Source: JAQIBY01 sp963676165 (GTDB lineage: Bacteria; Bacteroidota; Bacteroidia; Bacteroidales; ML635J-15). From it: a DNA stretch of 64,000 bases. The notes under the pieces are model-generated. The model searched no databases and had not been told where the DNA came from. It was given only the letters and a program-made list of their open reading frames with translations. The stretch covers positions 3,658,001 to 3,722,000 of the forward strand of contig OY781043.1 in the NCBI GenBank assembly GCA_963676165.1. The letters are read 5' to 3'. Positions 28,317 to 37,600 of the stretch are shown piece after piece; the first letter of the stretch is position 1, and each line of letters starts with the position of its first letter. The translations under genes were made by a program, and so were the position numbers.

Positions 28317-29165
28317 CTAAATAGCTTTAAGACGCAGGATATAACCATGATCAATGCATTGTCCAAATCTGTCTTCTCCATCAATTTTAATGTGATCTTC
28401 CAAAGTAAACCCAATGTCAATAATCTCTTGAATAAGGTCTTTTAGATGGAGTTTTTCTGTGTACACGCTCAAAGAAATTATGGCATTAGAATTTAGTATT
28501 TGTTTACATAAAAGGAGGAAAGGAATAAGGTCTTTTTCAATTTTCCATGGTCTTTTTGCTTTTCCATGTCCAAAAGCTGGTGGATCAGCAAGGATAAGAT
28601 CGTAGCGATTACCGCGACGAATTTCACGTTGTACGAATGTTGGAGCATCATCACAAATCCAGCGCGTATTTTTCAAATGATTGTCAAACATCATTGATTT
28701 TCCCCATTGAACCAATTGCTTGAGCGCATCCACATGACATACTTCAAATCCAACCTGAGCGGCAACAATGGATGAAATACCTGTGTAACCAAATAAATTA
28801 AGAAGTTTTCCTTTGGGCTGTTGTGAAATAAACTGCCAGTTCAAAATTTGTTCAGGGAAAACCCCAAGATGTTTGAATCCTGTTTTTCGCAATGTCAGTT
28901 GAGTAGCATTCAGTGTATCTGGTAGCGAAACTTTCCACTCATTGGCATGGGTTTTAATTGTTCTCCATGTTCCTGAAGTTCTGCTTTCCTGAATGAATTC
29001 TGCATGTGCTAATTCTTCCCATTCAGCAAAGGATAAATGAGCTTTATGTGTTGCAGAAGATTCTGGTCGGATGAAACATATTTCCCCAAATTGTTCCAGT
29101 TTTTTATGATTTCCACTGTCAATAAGCTCATAATCTGACCATATGTCATGGATGTTTAATCTCAT
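28317..29165 (-). CDS. Class I SAM-dependent methyltransferase (RlmI/RlmK-like)
   Basis: A 282-residue methyltransferase. Motif I is LLNLFGYTGISSIVAAQVG, the acidic residue of motif II is in VCHVDALKQLV, and the catalytic-type motif IV is LILADPPAFGHG. This matches the catalytic half of 23S rRNA methyltransferases such as RlmI, but no N-terminal PUA domain is present, so the target may differ. It overlaps the stop of the upstream YhbP-like gene by four bases (ATGA), so the two are translated together. About 290 bases without features follow. Confidence 0.87.
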   Translation of the reverse strand: MRLNIHDIWSDYELIDSGNHKKLEQFGEICFIRPESSATHKAHLSFAEWEELAHAEFIQESRTSGTWRTIKTHANEWKVSLPDTLNATQLTLRKTGFKHLGVFPEQILNWQFISQQPKGKLLNLFGYTGISSIVAAQVGFEVCHVDALKQLVQWGKSMMFDNHLKNTRWICDDAPTFVQREIRRGNRYDLILADPPAFGHGKAKRPWKIEKDLIPFLLLCKQILNSNAIISLSVYTEKLHLKDLIQEIIDIGFTLEDHIKIDGEDRFGQCIDHGYILRLKAI

Positions 29166-29605
29166 TTTTCTTCACCCCAATACAATTTCTTTCCAAAGCC
29201 CAAGCGGTTATCTGTCATTTTGAAAAATGTTGGTCTTACTACCCATAAAGAGGTCTTTGTGAGAACAGCAAAAGGGTATTTTTTTATGTAGGCTTTTCTG
29301 CATTTTTTGTAAAAGTTATTTTCTGCTTTTTCAATTATTCCCTGAAATTGCAAGCCTCTAATTTTTCCTACCATGCTGGTCTCCAATACAATTCCACCGC
29401 TCACCAAGTCTGTTGTTATTGCATCTGAAACATGGCGGGTATCGTTGTCACTAGTAAACAAAAAGGCATTTTCATCTTCCATCCAAACGTAGAAGCAATG
29501 CGCAACCCAAGGTCTTTCTGCTTTTGCTGTTGCTAAGCTAAGTACATGATGTTCATTGATGAAGTCGATGATGCGTTCAGAAATTATTTTCGTCATAATT
29601 GCCAT
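29162..29605 (-). CDS. YhbP/UPF0306-like flavin-binding split-barrel protein
   Basis: A small protein of about 147 residues of the pyridoxamine 5'-phosphate oxidase-like split beta-barrel fold. HVLSLATAKAERPWVAHCFYVW, FTSDNDTRHVSDA, IRGLQFQGII and the end DNRLGFGKKLYWGEE follow the order seen in E. coli YhbP, whose function is not known. In-frame ATGs occur at 29605 and 29596 and a further frame opens at 29620; I chose the first ATG that leaves room after the -7 box at 29657-29664. It is coupled to the methyltransferase gene by a four-base overlap. Confidence 0.8.
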   Translation of the reverse strand: MAIMTKIISERIIDFINEHHVLSLATAKAERPWVAHCFYVWMEDENAFLFTSDNDTRHVSDAITTDLVSGGIVLETSMVGKIRGLQFQGIIEKAENNFYKKCRKAYIKKYPFAVLTKTSLWVVRPTFFKMTDNRLGFGKKLYWGEEK

Positions 29606-29648
29606 GTTTTTTTGATGCAATTCACAGGAAATTTTACCTTTACATCTT

Positions 29649-29664
29649 TAGATTTGCAAACCTA
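29649..29664. promoter_or_regulatory. Back-to-back divergent -7 boxes
   Basis: TAGATTTG (29649-29656, plus strand) drives towards ribE, and directly next to it CAAACCTA (29657-29664) reads TAGGTTTG on the minus strand, towards the YhbP-like gene. Both match TAnnTTTG and together form a near palindrome. The two transcription starts would overlap. Confidence 0.6.
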
Positions 29665-29678
29665 ATAAATTAAAAGAT

Positions 29679-30299
29679 ATGTTTTCAGGAATTGTTGAAG
29701 AAGCTGCTAAAGTAGTTAAGCTAGAAAAAGACAAAGGAAACTTGCACATTACGCTAGAATGTTCTTTTGCAGATAATTTGAAAATTGATCAATCTGTTGC
29801 TCATAACGGAGTCTGTTTAACCGTTGTTGATGTTAACAAAGAAAAGAAACAGTACACAGTTACTGCGATTGATGAAACTCTGATCAAATCGAATTTAGGA
29901 TTACTGGAAGTTGGTAGCGAAGTAAATCTTGAGCGCTCCATGACAATGGATAAACTGTTGGATGGTCATATGGTACAAGGACATGTGGATCAAACTGCAA
30001 CTTGTGTTGACGTGAAAGAAGCGGATGGTTCTTGGTATTTTACTTTTGAATACGATAGAACCAAAGGTAATATTACAGTTGAAAAAGGTTCTGTTTCTGT
30101 GAATGGAGTTTCTCTTACTGTGGTTAACTCTAAAGATGACCGTTTTTCAGTGGCAATTATTCCATTCACCTATGATGTAACAAATTTCCACAATTTCAAA
30201 TCGGGAACTGTTGTGAATTTAGAATTTGACATCATTGGGAAATATATCCAGAAAATTGTTTCTGGATATTTGGAAGGATTAAACCTAAAACAAGCATAA
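29679..30299 (+). CDS. ribE: Riboflavin synthase, alpha chain
   Basis: A 206-residue enzyme that dismutates two 6,7-dimethyl-8-ribityllumazine molecules to riboflavin. The start MFSGIVEE is the hallmark, and the two homologous barrels carry NGVCLTVV and NGVSLTVV. QGHVDQTA lies in the inter-barrel active-site region. Length and order are normal. The other rib genes are not in the window; the gene is a single unit with its own divergent promoter and is followed by a bidirectional terminator. Confidence 0.97.
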   Translation: MFSGIVEEAAKVVKLEKDKGNLHITLECSFADNLKIDQSVAHNGVCLTVVDVNKEKKQYTVTAIDETLIKSNLGLLEVGSEVNLERSMTMDKLLDGHMVQGHVDQTATCVDVKEADGSWYFTFEYDRTKGNITVEKGSVSVNGVSLTVVNSKDDRFSVAIIPFTYDVTNFHNFKSGTVVNLEFDIIGKYIQKIVSGYLEGLNLKQA

Positions 30300-30393
30300 G
30301 ATCAGATTGTGTTATCGCTTTTGGACATGATTTTTGCAAAAAAGCAAAAATTCACGCCAAAAGCTATCTTCCCTGATTTTCAAATAATTGCAT

Positions 30394-30428
30394 AAAAAAC
30401 ATCTCTGAAATTTCAAAGATGTTTTTTT
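30394..30428. terminator. Bidirectional terminator between ribE and the C10 peptidase gene
   Basis: Arms AAAAAACATCT (30394-30404) and AGATGTTTTTT (30417-30427) enclose a further small palindrome TGAAATTTCA. A and T runs on both sides allow termination in both directions. Confidence 0.85.
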
Positions 30429-30448
30429 GTATCTGTATGTTGAAATAA

Positions 30449-32581
30449 TTATTTCACGATGCTTATTTTACGAGTTACTGTATAACCATCAACAGTAATA
30501 TCAATCATGTATAACCCTGCTTCATTAAAATCTATCATGTTGCTAATGGAAACTTTTTGATATCCAACTTGTGCATTAAGTGATTTTTTCAATAAAGTTT
30601 TACCAAGCATGTCATAAACTTTAATGCTTACATTTTCTGGTTGAGTAAGGCTAAATGCAAGATTTACTTCATCATTTGTAGGGTTAGGATACACATTTAC
30701 TCCGCTTAAAATGTCAATGCTTTCAATATCAGCTTCTGTGGATTGGTAATCTGCTACCCAACCAGAACCTACATTATCATCGGAGTTTGCAAAGAAAAGA
30801 ATAATGGCTTTCGGTGCATTTACAACCAATGATTCAGGAATGTTTTCTGCATCGAATCTTTCAACTAATTCGGAAGTGGAATTTTTATATACTTGCACGT
30901 AATCCATTCCGTCTGCCAAGTCAAATTCTGTAAAATCTAAACGAACAGCTTCTGCTCCTTCAGGTTCTATGTGCCAGAAACAGACTGTTGATTTTTGGTA
31001 TTCGCAAGTTCCAGATCCATCACTAACTGTACCGCTTTGATCGGTATAATATGAACTTGCGGCACAATAATCCGAAGAAAAGCTAACGTACCATCCATCA
31101 CCAACAGAACTACCATCAGTTTGGAAATGAATGAGTAGATTTCCTGAGTTTGCTTGAACAGAACTGCTTCCAGGTAAATTATCTGCATCATAAGTTGCAA
31201 GGAGAGTGCTTGAAGTGGTTGATCCATCGTATAAATTAATGACATCACCATCACCCAAATCAAATTTTTCAAATTCTAAACGGATAAGGTTACCACATTC
31301 AGGGGAAATTAAATATTCACAATCGATGTTGTTTTGGTAATCTTCATTTGCGCTGCCATCGCCAAAAGCTCCTTGGTGACCTACAATGGTTTTATTTCCT
31401 GTACAATGTTCTGGGTAGTTTTCTTCAGGATAAATATTGATGACTGCATCTTGATCATAGATGAAATTATAATCATCTCCACCAGGAGTTGCGGATGAAA
31501 CTAAATCGTCTAAAGTGTAATATCCGTTACCGGCACCACCCCAACCCCAGTTCATATGGAACTCATTGTCCATATAACCATCACAGTTCCATGCGTGTCC
31601 GGCGCCTGAAGCAGGAGATCCAGAATATACCATAGGCAATCTATTATCCAATTGTCCTTTTAAGATATTCTTGTATTCGGTTTCACTATAATAATCTTTA
31701 CTTACCATTTGGCAAGAGTTATCATAGCGGAAATAGTCCACCAAAGCATCAGGAACTCTACTTGTTTGTGTTCCTGAACCATCATAACCCCAATACATTT
31801 TTACAGCAACGCCGGCATGTAGATTCACTTTTGCAAGTTCGTCGTTTGCTCCACTAGCTGATAATGGCATGGCTTCCCAGTTATACGTTTGATTTCCAAA
31901 GTTAACGGTAATATCACCATATCCACCGTTCCACCAATTTGAATGCGTATATGATCCGGTTCCTGTTTCTGGGTAATCCCAGTGTTTCATTATTTGTAAC
32001 ATTGCTGTAGCAACACAACCAACAGGGACATGTCCACCTGAAGCATCTGCATCTTCAGGGCACATCGCATTGTATGGTGAGGTTTGGTTCCAATTGACTA
32101 AAAGCAGTGATTCCACGTTACGGTAATTTTTTATGCCCTTTGCAGGAGTATATTGAATCAATTCTTCCCATTGTTCAGCAACAGAAACATCTGCTCTTAA
32201 TTTCTTTTCTGCTACATATGCTATTTGACTTTCATACCATTGTAACATATCTGCTTGTCCGGGATGCATGTTTTCTGCATTAAACTCACCTTTAAATGCA
32301 TAGGCAAGTACTGGTTTTACAGATGCACTTGCAGAAACCAAAACAAAACCTTGATTTTCATTCACATCAAATGCATAATAAGTACTTTGAGCACTTTTTG
32401 TTTCAGCTACTTTTAAACTCAAGTTTATAGAGTTATAATCTGCTTTGTGATTTTGATTCACTCTTTGGTAATAGAAATTTTTTGCAACTTTTTCAGCTAC
32501 TGATTGTGGAACATTTTGCGCAAATGTTAAACTGCCAACCAGTAACATGATCAGTGACAGCACGATAAATTTAATTTTCAT
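30449..32581 (-). CDS. C10 (streptopain-type) cysteine peptidase with CUB domains and type IX sorting tail
   Basis: A 710-residue secreted protease. It has a signal peptide (MKIKFIVLSLIMLLVGSLTFA) and a Spi-like propeptide (about 25-130). The papain-like catalytic domain has Cys189 in GGHVPVGCVATAM and His329 in GAGHAWNCDGYM, followed by MNWGWGG. Two CUB-like domains follow (about 393-508 and 509-617), each with paired Cys and the DYVQVY/DVINLYDG core. The last 70 residues form a type A sorting domain (VNVYPNPTNDEVNLAF to KISIVK), so the protein should be exported by the type IX system and fixed at the surface. It lies 31 bases after nadB on the same strand, but the roles are unrelated. Confidence 0.93.
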   Translation of the reverse strand: MKIKFIVLSLIMLLVGSLTFAQNVPQSVAEKVAKNFYYQRVNQNHKADYNSINLSLKVAETKSAQSTYYAFDVNENQGFVLVSASASVKPVLAYAFKGEFNAENMHPGQADMLQWYESQIAYVAEKKLRADVSVAEQWEELIQYTPAKGIKNYRNVESLLLVNWNQTSPYNAMCPEDADASGGHVPVGCVATAMLQIMKHWDYPETGTGSYTHSNWWNGGYGDITVNFGNQTYNWEAMPLSASGANDELAKVNLHAGVAVKMYWGYDGSGTQTSRVPDALVDYFRYDNSCQMVSKDYYSETEYKNILKGQLDNRLPMVYSGSPASGAGHAWNCDGYMDNEFHMNWGWGGAGNGYYTLDDLVSSATPGGDDYNFIYDQDAVINIYPEENYPEHCTGNKTIVGHQGAFGDGSANEDYQNNIDCEYLISPECGNLIRLEFEKFDLGDGDVINLYDGSTTSSTLLATYDADNLPGSSSVQANSGNLLIHFQTDGSSVGDGWYVSFSSDYCAASSYYTDQSGTVSDGSGTCEYQKSTVCFWHIEPEGAEAVRLDFTEFDLADGMDYVQVYKNSTSELVERFDAENIPESLVVNAPKAIILFFANSDDNVGSGWVADYQSTEADIESIDILSGVNVYPNPTNDEVNLAFSLTQPENVSIKVYDMLGKTLLKKSLNAQVGYQKVSISNMIDFNEAGLYMIDITVDGYTVTRKISIVK

Positions 32582-32612
32582 AGACCTTCTTTTAGTTATT
32601 GCAACATAGATG

Positions 32613-34199
32613 TTATTTTTCTTTATTGTGTTGCACGGATTCCTTAGGAAAATCGATATTACAATGTAAACCGATGGATTCTTTTCTCTCCTGTGCCATT
32701 TTAATAATTAAGTACCCAACATTTATCAGATTGCGAAGTTCACATATTTTTACAGTGACTTTTGACTTTTTATACAAATCTTCAGTTTCTCTGTATATGA
32801 TTTCCAGGCGGTCCAAAGCTCTTTTCATACGTAAATTTGAACGTACGATGCCAACGTAATGACTCATGATGGATTGCGTCTCTTTCCAAGATTGTGTAAT
32901 TAATACCATCTCTTCATTTGGTGTTGTGCCGTCATCATTCCATTCTGGTATGTTTTCTTCCCATTGTATGGATTTTATAGCTTCTAGTCCGTGCTTGGCT
33001 GCCCGATCTGCAAATACAACCGCTTCGAGTAGTGAGTTAGATGCAAGTCGATTTGCTCCGTGTAAGCCAGTATGAGAAACTTCACCAACTGCATATAATC
33101 TGTGGATAGAGCTTTCTGCATGTTTGTTTACGCTTATTCCTCCACATAAATAATGGGCAGATGGAACAACTGGGATGAAATTTTTTATCGGATCAATGCC
33201 TATGTCAATGCACTTTTTGTAAATGTTTGGGAATTCATTTTTTAATACATCAACAGGAATTTCTGTGGCATCAAGATATACATGATCTGAGCCAGAGTTT
33301 TTCATTTCACTATCAATCGCACGTGCAACAATATCTCTAGGGGCAAGAGAACCTCTATGGTCGTATTTTTCCATAAAAGTCTTCCCATGGAAAGTTCTTA
33401 GAATTGCACCAGAGCCTCTCAACGCTTCAGTAATAAGAAAAGTTTGAGTTGCTTTAGGATCATACAATGCTGTTGGGTGAAATTGAATAAATTCCATGTT
33501 TTCAATTTTTCCCTTAGCACGATATACCATAGCGATACCATCACCAGTGATGACATTTGGATTGGTTGTATTTAAATAAACATTTCCGCAGCCACCTGTT
33601 GCAATTAAACTGGACTTTGCCAATATTGTATGTATCACTTTTTTCTCCTTGTCAAAAACATAAGCACCATAACATTCAATGCCTTTTGTACTTCGTTTTA
33701 TAAGAGATCCCATGTGATGTTGAGTAATGATGTCAATGGCAAAATAATTTTCCAACAATTCAATGTTTGGATGATTTTTTACTTGTCGGATAAGTGTTTG
33801 CTGTATCTCATGTCCTGTATTGTCTTTGTGATGGAGTACACGTTTTTCGGAATGTCCTCCTTCTCGATGAAGATTGTATGTTCCCTTACTTGTTTTATCA
33901 AAAGATGCTCCCCAATCGATAAGTTCTTTGACTCGTTGAGGACCTTCTTCAACCACAATTTTGACAATTTCTTCTTGATTAAGAAAAGAACCGGCATCCA
34001 ATGTGTCTGCCACATGCTTTTCGAAACTGTCAGGTTGATAAGTCACTGCGGCGATTCCACCTTGTGCGTATGATGTCGCAGTATCATCCAATTTGGTCTT
34101 TGTTACTACACAAACACTGGCTTTGTCAGCTACTTTTAAAGCAAAGCTTAATCCGGCAATGCCAGACCCAATAACCAGAAAATCTACCCGTTTTTCCAT
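32613..34199 (-). CDS. nadB: L-aspartate oxidase
   Basis: A 528-residue FAD enzyme that oxidises aspartate to iminoaspartate, the first step of NAD synthesis. The FAD loop is FLVIGSGIAGLSFALK; SYAQGGIAAV, the HREGGHSEKRVLH region, FHPTALY and the GLHGANRLASNSLLEA signature are all present. The frame opens at 34220, but a -7 box (34218-34225) covers that codon, so the ATG at 34199 (MEKRVDF) is the start. nadA and nadC are not in the window. Confidence 0.96.
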   Translation of the reverse strand: MEKRVDFLVIGSGIAGLSFALKVADKASVCVVTKTKLDDTATSYAQGGIAAVTYQPDSFEKHVADTLDAGSFLNQEEIVKIVVEEGPQRVKELIDWGASFDKTSKGTYNLHREGGHSEKRVLHHKDNTGHEIQQTLIRQVKNHPNIELLENYFAIDIITQHHMGSLIKRSTKGIECYGAYVFDKEKKVIHTILAKSSLIATGGCGNVYLNTTNPNVITGDGIAMVYRAKGKIENMEFIQFHPTALYDPKATQTFLITEALRGSGAILRTFHGKTFMEKYDHRGSLAPRDIVARAIDSEMKNSGSDHVYLDATEIPVDVLKNEFPNIYKKCIDIGIDPIKNFIPVVPSAHYLCGGISVNKHAESSIHRLYAVGEVSHTGLHGANRLASNSLLEAVVFADRAAKHGLEAIKSIQWEENIPEWNDDGTTPNEEMVLITQSWKETQSIMSHYVGIVRSNLRMKRALDRLEIIYRETEDLYKKSKVTVKICELRNLINVGYLIIKMAQERKESIGLHCNIDFPKESVQHNKEK

Positions 34200-34217
34200 T
34201 TCTCTATGAATAAAGGA

Positions 34218-34225
34218 CAAAGATA
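34218..34225 (-). promoter_or_regulatory. -7 box of nadB
   Basis: On the minus strand TATCTTTG matches TAnnTTTG. Transcription would begin about a dozen bases before the ATG at 34199, which excludes the upstream start at 34220. The -33 element is weak. Confidence 0.55.
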
Positions 34226-34411
34226 CTTTTTTAAGTCAAGTTATAAAAATAGCGTGATGGCTATATTATGAAAAGAAATCAATAAAAAGCGTTTTGAGGT
34301 GAAAGATTCGTGTAGGTAGATGCCAAAGCTTTTCAGTGATTATTAGATAGAACTCACGTTAAATATGTAACAAGAAGAAGCGAACTCTCGTTTAATCAAA
34401 TAAAATACATT

Positions 34412-34651
34412 ATGGAAGAAAATAAATCACATCTCGTTTGTATCGCAATTTTCAGATACACTTATCGTGCTGACATTTTAAAGGCATTGCTTAAAGAAGC
34501 TGGAATAGAATCTTATGTTAATTCATCCTCTGTTTTCCGTCAAATTGATTCAACTAAACTCATGGTCAACAGTGACGATTTAGTGAAAGCAAGAGAAGTA
34601 CTGCATGCAAATAAGGCAGAATTCTCAGATGAAGAAATGGAAATATTGTAA
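34412..34651 (+). CDS. DUF2007 family small protein
   Basis: A 79-residue protein of the DUF2007 type, described in databases as putative signal-transducing. The pattern is typical: an opening strand LVCIAIFRYTYRADILKALL, a second part GIESYVNSSS, and KLMVNSDDLVKAREVL, which resembles a small ferredoxin-like fold. It contains no Cys pair or enzyme motif. It ends nine bases from the end of the convergent cyclase gene and stands alone. Confidence 0.85.
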   Translation: MEENKSHLVCIAIFRYTYRADILKALLKEAGIESYVNSSSVFRQIDSTKLMVNSDDLVKAREVLHANKAEFSDEEMEIL

Positions 34652-34659
34652 CACGTTTA

Positions 34660-37600
34660 TTACAACATTTTCTTCAATTCCGCTAAGCGTTTTTGTTTTT
34701 CAGGTTCTCTTAATCGACGAGCGCTGGCTGTAAAGTAATGGTGTTTTTCCATAAACTTCATTTGCAGACGATTCCACTGTTCAATCGTTCCAATTTTATT
34801 TCGTTCAAAAAGCTCTCTAAAGAGGTTTTGTGACGTAGGAATAAAATCAGGACGCCCTAGATAATCCAAATCAGCATCGCAAATAATTTCTTGAAGGAGA
34901 TTCTGTGGTTTTTGCGGCGATTTGGTTGCAAGTATCAATTCTGCAATCTGATTAATCTGTGTTTGAGAATAGTGATATCCTGGAAGAGTCTTACGCGCAA
35001 TTTCCACACCTTTCTCTTCATGAAAATCATAGCTTACTAAAAAACCAACGTCATGGAAAAGTGCTGCAGTTTTTAATAGTAGCATTTGTCTTTCTGTGAC
35101 ACCTTCCATTCTGGCAATTGTTTCTGTTTGATAGAAGACATTGACAGTATGTTTGAGGTTATGATAATACAAGTTCTTAGGTAAATTTTTCTCTAATTTT
35201 TCAAGAATGTCATTTTGTAAATCCTGCAATCTTACCATTTGAAGTTTTACAATGAAATCTTCATTTGGAGATATTGATCCACGAGCTTTATTAAGTTCTG
35301 AGCGGATGCATTTGATGTAGTACATGTCTAAGTCCCCCTTGTATTTTACAGGGTTTTTACCTCTATACATGCAATGGAAAAACTCTTTAACATGTGAATA
35401 AGTTGAGGATGAAATATTAACCTGTCCAACTTCACCATGAGTTTCCATTCGGCTGGCAATATTTACGGTGTCTCCCCAAATGTCATAAGCAATACGTTGT
35501 GTACCAATAACCCCTGCAACAAGCGGACCGGTGTGAATACCAATTCGGACTTTAAAATCAACGCCTTCTTCTTTATTTATCTGACTAACAATTTCTTGCA
35601 TTTCCATGGCGGCGAGTACAACCTCAATTGGATTGGTGTTGTTTGGTGTTGGTATTCCACCTGCGCACATGTATGCATCACCAATGGTTTTAATCTTTTC
35701 AATATCGTATTTTTCAATAATTTGGTCAAAAGATTTAAATACAATATCAAGTTGTTTAATGAGTACTTCAGGTTTAGTTGTTTCAGCTATCTTGGTAAAT
35801 CCTTGAATATCAGCAAACAAAACTGTTGCCATTTCGTATCTTCTTGAGCTGGCTTTTCCTTTGGTACGAATTTCTTCAACGGTACGTTTTGGTAAAATGC
35901 GATTAACCAATCGTTCGGTTTGGACTTTCTGATTTAGTAACTCTTCCGTACGAGTAGCAATGATACTTTCCAATTCATATTTTTCTTTTGCATGACGGAA
36001 TTCTCTTTGTTTGCTTAGCATATAAAGCAGGCTCAGTCCAAATGCAACATAAAATATGAATGCCCACCATGCAAAGTATAAAGGTGGTCGTATGGTAAAC
36101 TCAAAACTGGTGGTTTCGGAAATTCTGCCAAACGGACTTTTTGCTCTAACCTTAAATACATAGTTGTTGCTGCTGAGGTTAGTGTATTCTTTATAATATT
36201 CATTTGACCAGTCAGTCCAATTTTCTTGAAATCCTTCAAGTTTTGTTTGATACAAAATGTCATCTCCTGAGCGATAAAATGGAGCAGCAAATTCAAAGCG
36301 TATGTTTCTTTGTCTGTGTGTAAAAACTACAGGGGAACTTAAAACGCTATTTTCATTTGTATAGACAGTTTTATTCAAAATCACTGAGTCATTTTCAATG
36401 GATACATGACGTAAAATGCATGGTATTGAGCTTGTGTCTTGGATCTGTTTTGATTCTTGATAGCGTATTAACCCATTGATACTTCCATACCAAGTAATAT
36501 CAGCTTCATCGTGCAGTATGCTTTCTATTGTTCTGTCAGAAATTAATTGGAATGGACTAAATTTTGTTTTGTATGTTTTCGATTTGGGATTCCAATATGC
36601 AACCCCGCTGTTTTTCTTGTATGTGTCTTTATGACCGCTGGAAAACCATAGGTTTCCATGTTTGTCTTCGTGGATAGGATATATCCAATTTTTACCAGAT
36701 GTAAAATTGATACCCATCAAACTGTCTTTAACAAACAGAGCCTTTTCATTATATCGATAAACTCCATTATATGTTGAGAATAGAATGCCATTGCGGGTTT
36801 TGTAAACGTCAATCCAATCGTAATTTTCTGGTAAACCATAACCACGTTGAATATGAATGAATACAGGGCTTAATTCGCCAGGTTTGGTGAAATCGACACG
36901 GAATAATCCATTGTTATTTGAACCTAACCAAAGTTGTCCGTTTTCTGTTTCTGCAATTGTCCGAATGCTGTAATCGAGATTGTTGATGTATCCAATTTTA
37001 TCAAATGACCCATCGTAATTTTGTTGGGCTAACAACAAGCCATTTGAGCTAGAGATGTAAATTTGGTCATGATAGAAGTCGGATTCTATAACATCTTCAA
37101 AGTCACCTTCTAGCAGCAATCTTGCTTTTCCGTATTCAATAATGTATAAACCGTAGTCTGTACAAGCGTACATGTGGTTATTTAAGCTCACAAGTTTTTT
37201 CACTCGAAGATTGAGGTTTTCAACTTTTGTAAAAAGTGTAAGAAAATCAGTGTAATTCAGAGCATTGATTTTACGGACAGTGTCTTGTCTAAAATAAACA
37301 CCTTGGTTTGTGCTTAAGAAAAATTGTTTGTTATGTTCAGCAACTGATAAGATGGAAACATTTAATCTGGGGTCGCTGGTAAAATACGTAAAAGGAGAGG
37401 AAAAGTCAATGTATGAAATTCCATTATAAGTGCTTACCCAGAGTTGTGCTTCTCTGTCCATAAATATATTTGAAATATGGTTGTCTGCTAAACCACTTGA
37501 TTTGGTTAAGTGGAAAACCAATTTGCCTTGTTTATCAAGTACAAAGATTCCATTTACTTCTGTTCCAATAATTAAATAGGTATTGTGGTAGTTGAGTAGT

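Noticed and set aside
33630..34073. Plus-strand open frame of 147 codons inside nadB
   Set aside because: It is antisense to a well-conserved enzyme; its Cys/Phe-rich translation is typical of shadow frames.
35437..35847. Plus-strand open frame of 136 codons inside the cyclase gene
   Set aside because: It lies opposite the conserved cyclase domain and is explained by codon structure on the other strand.
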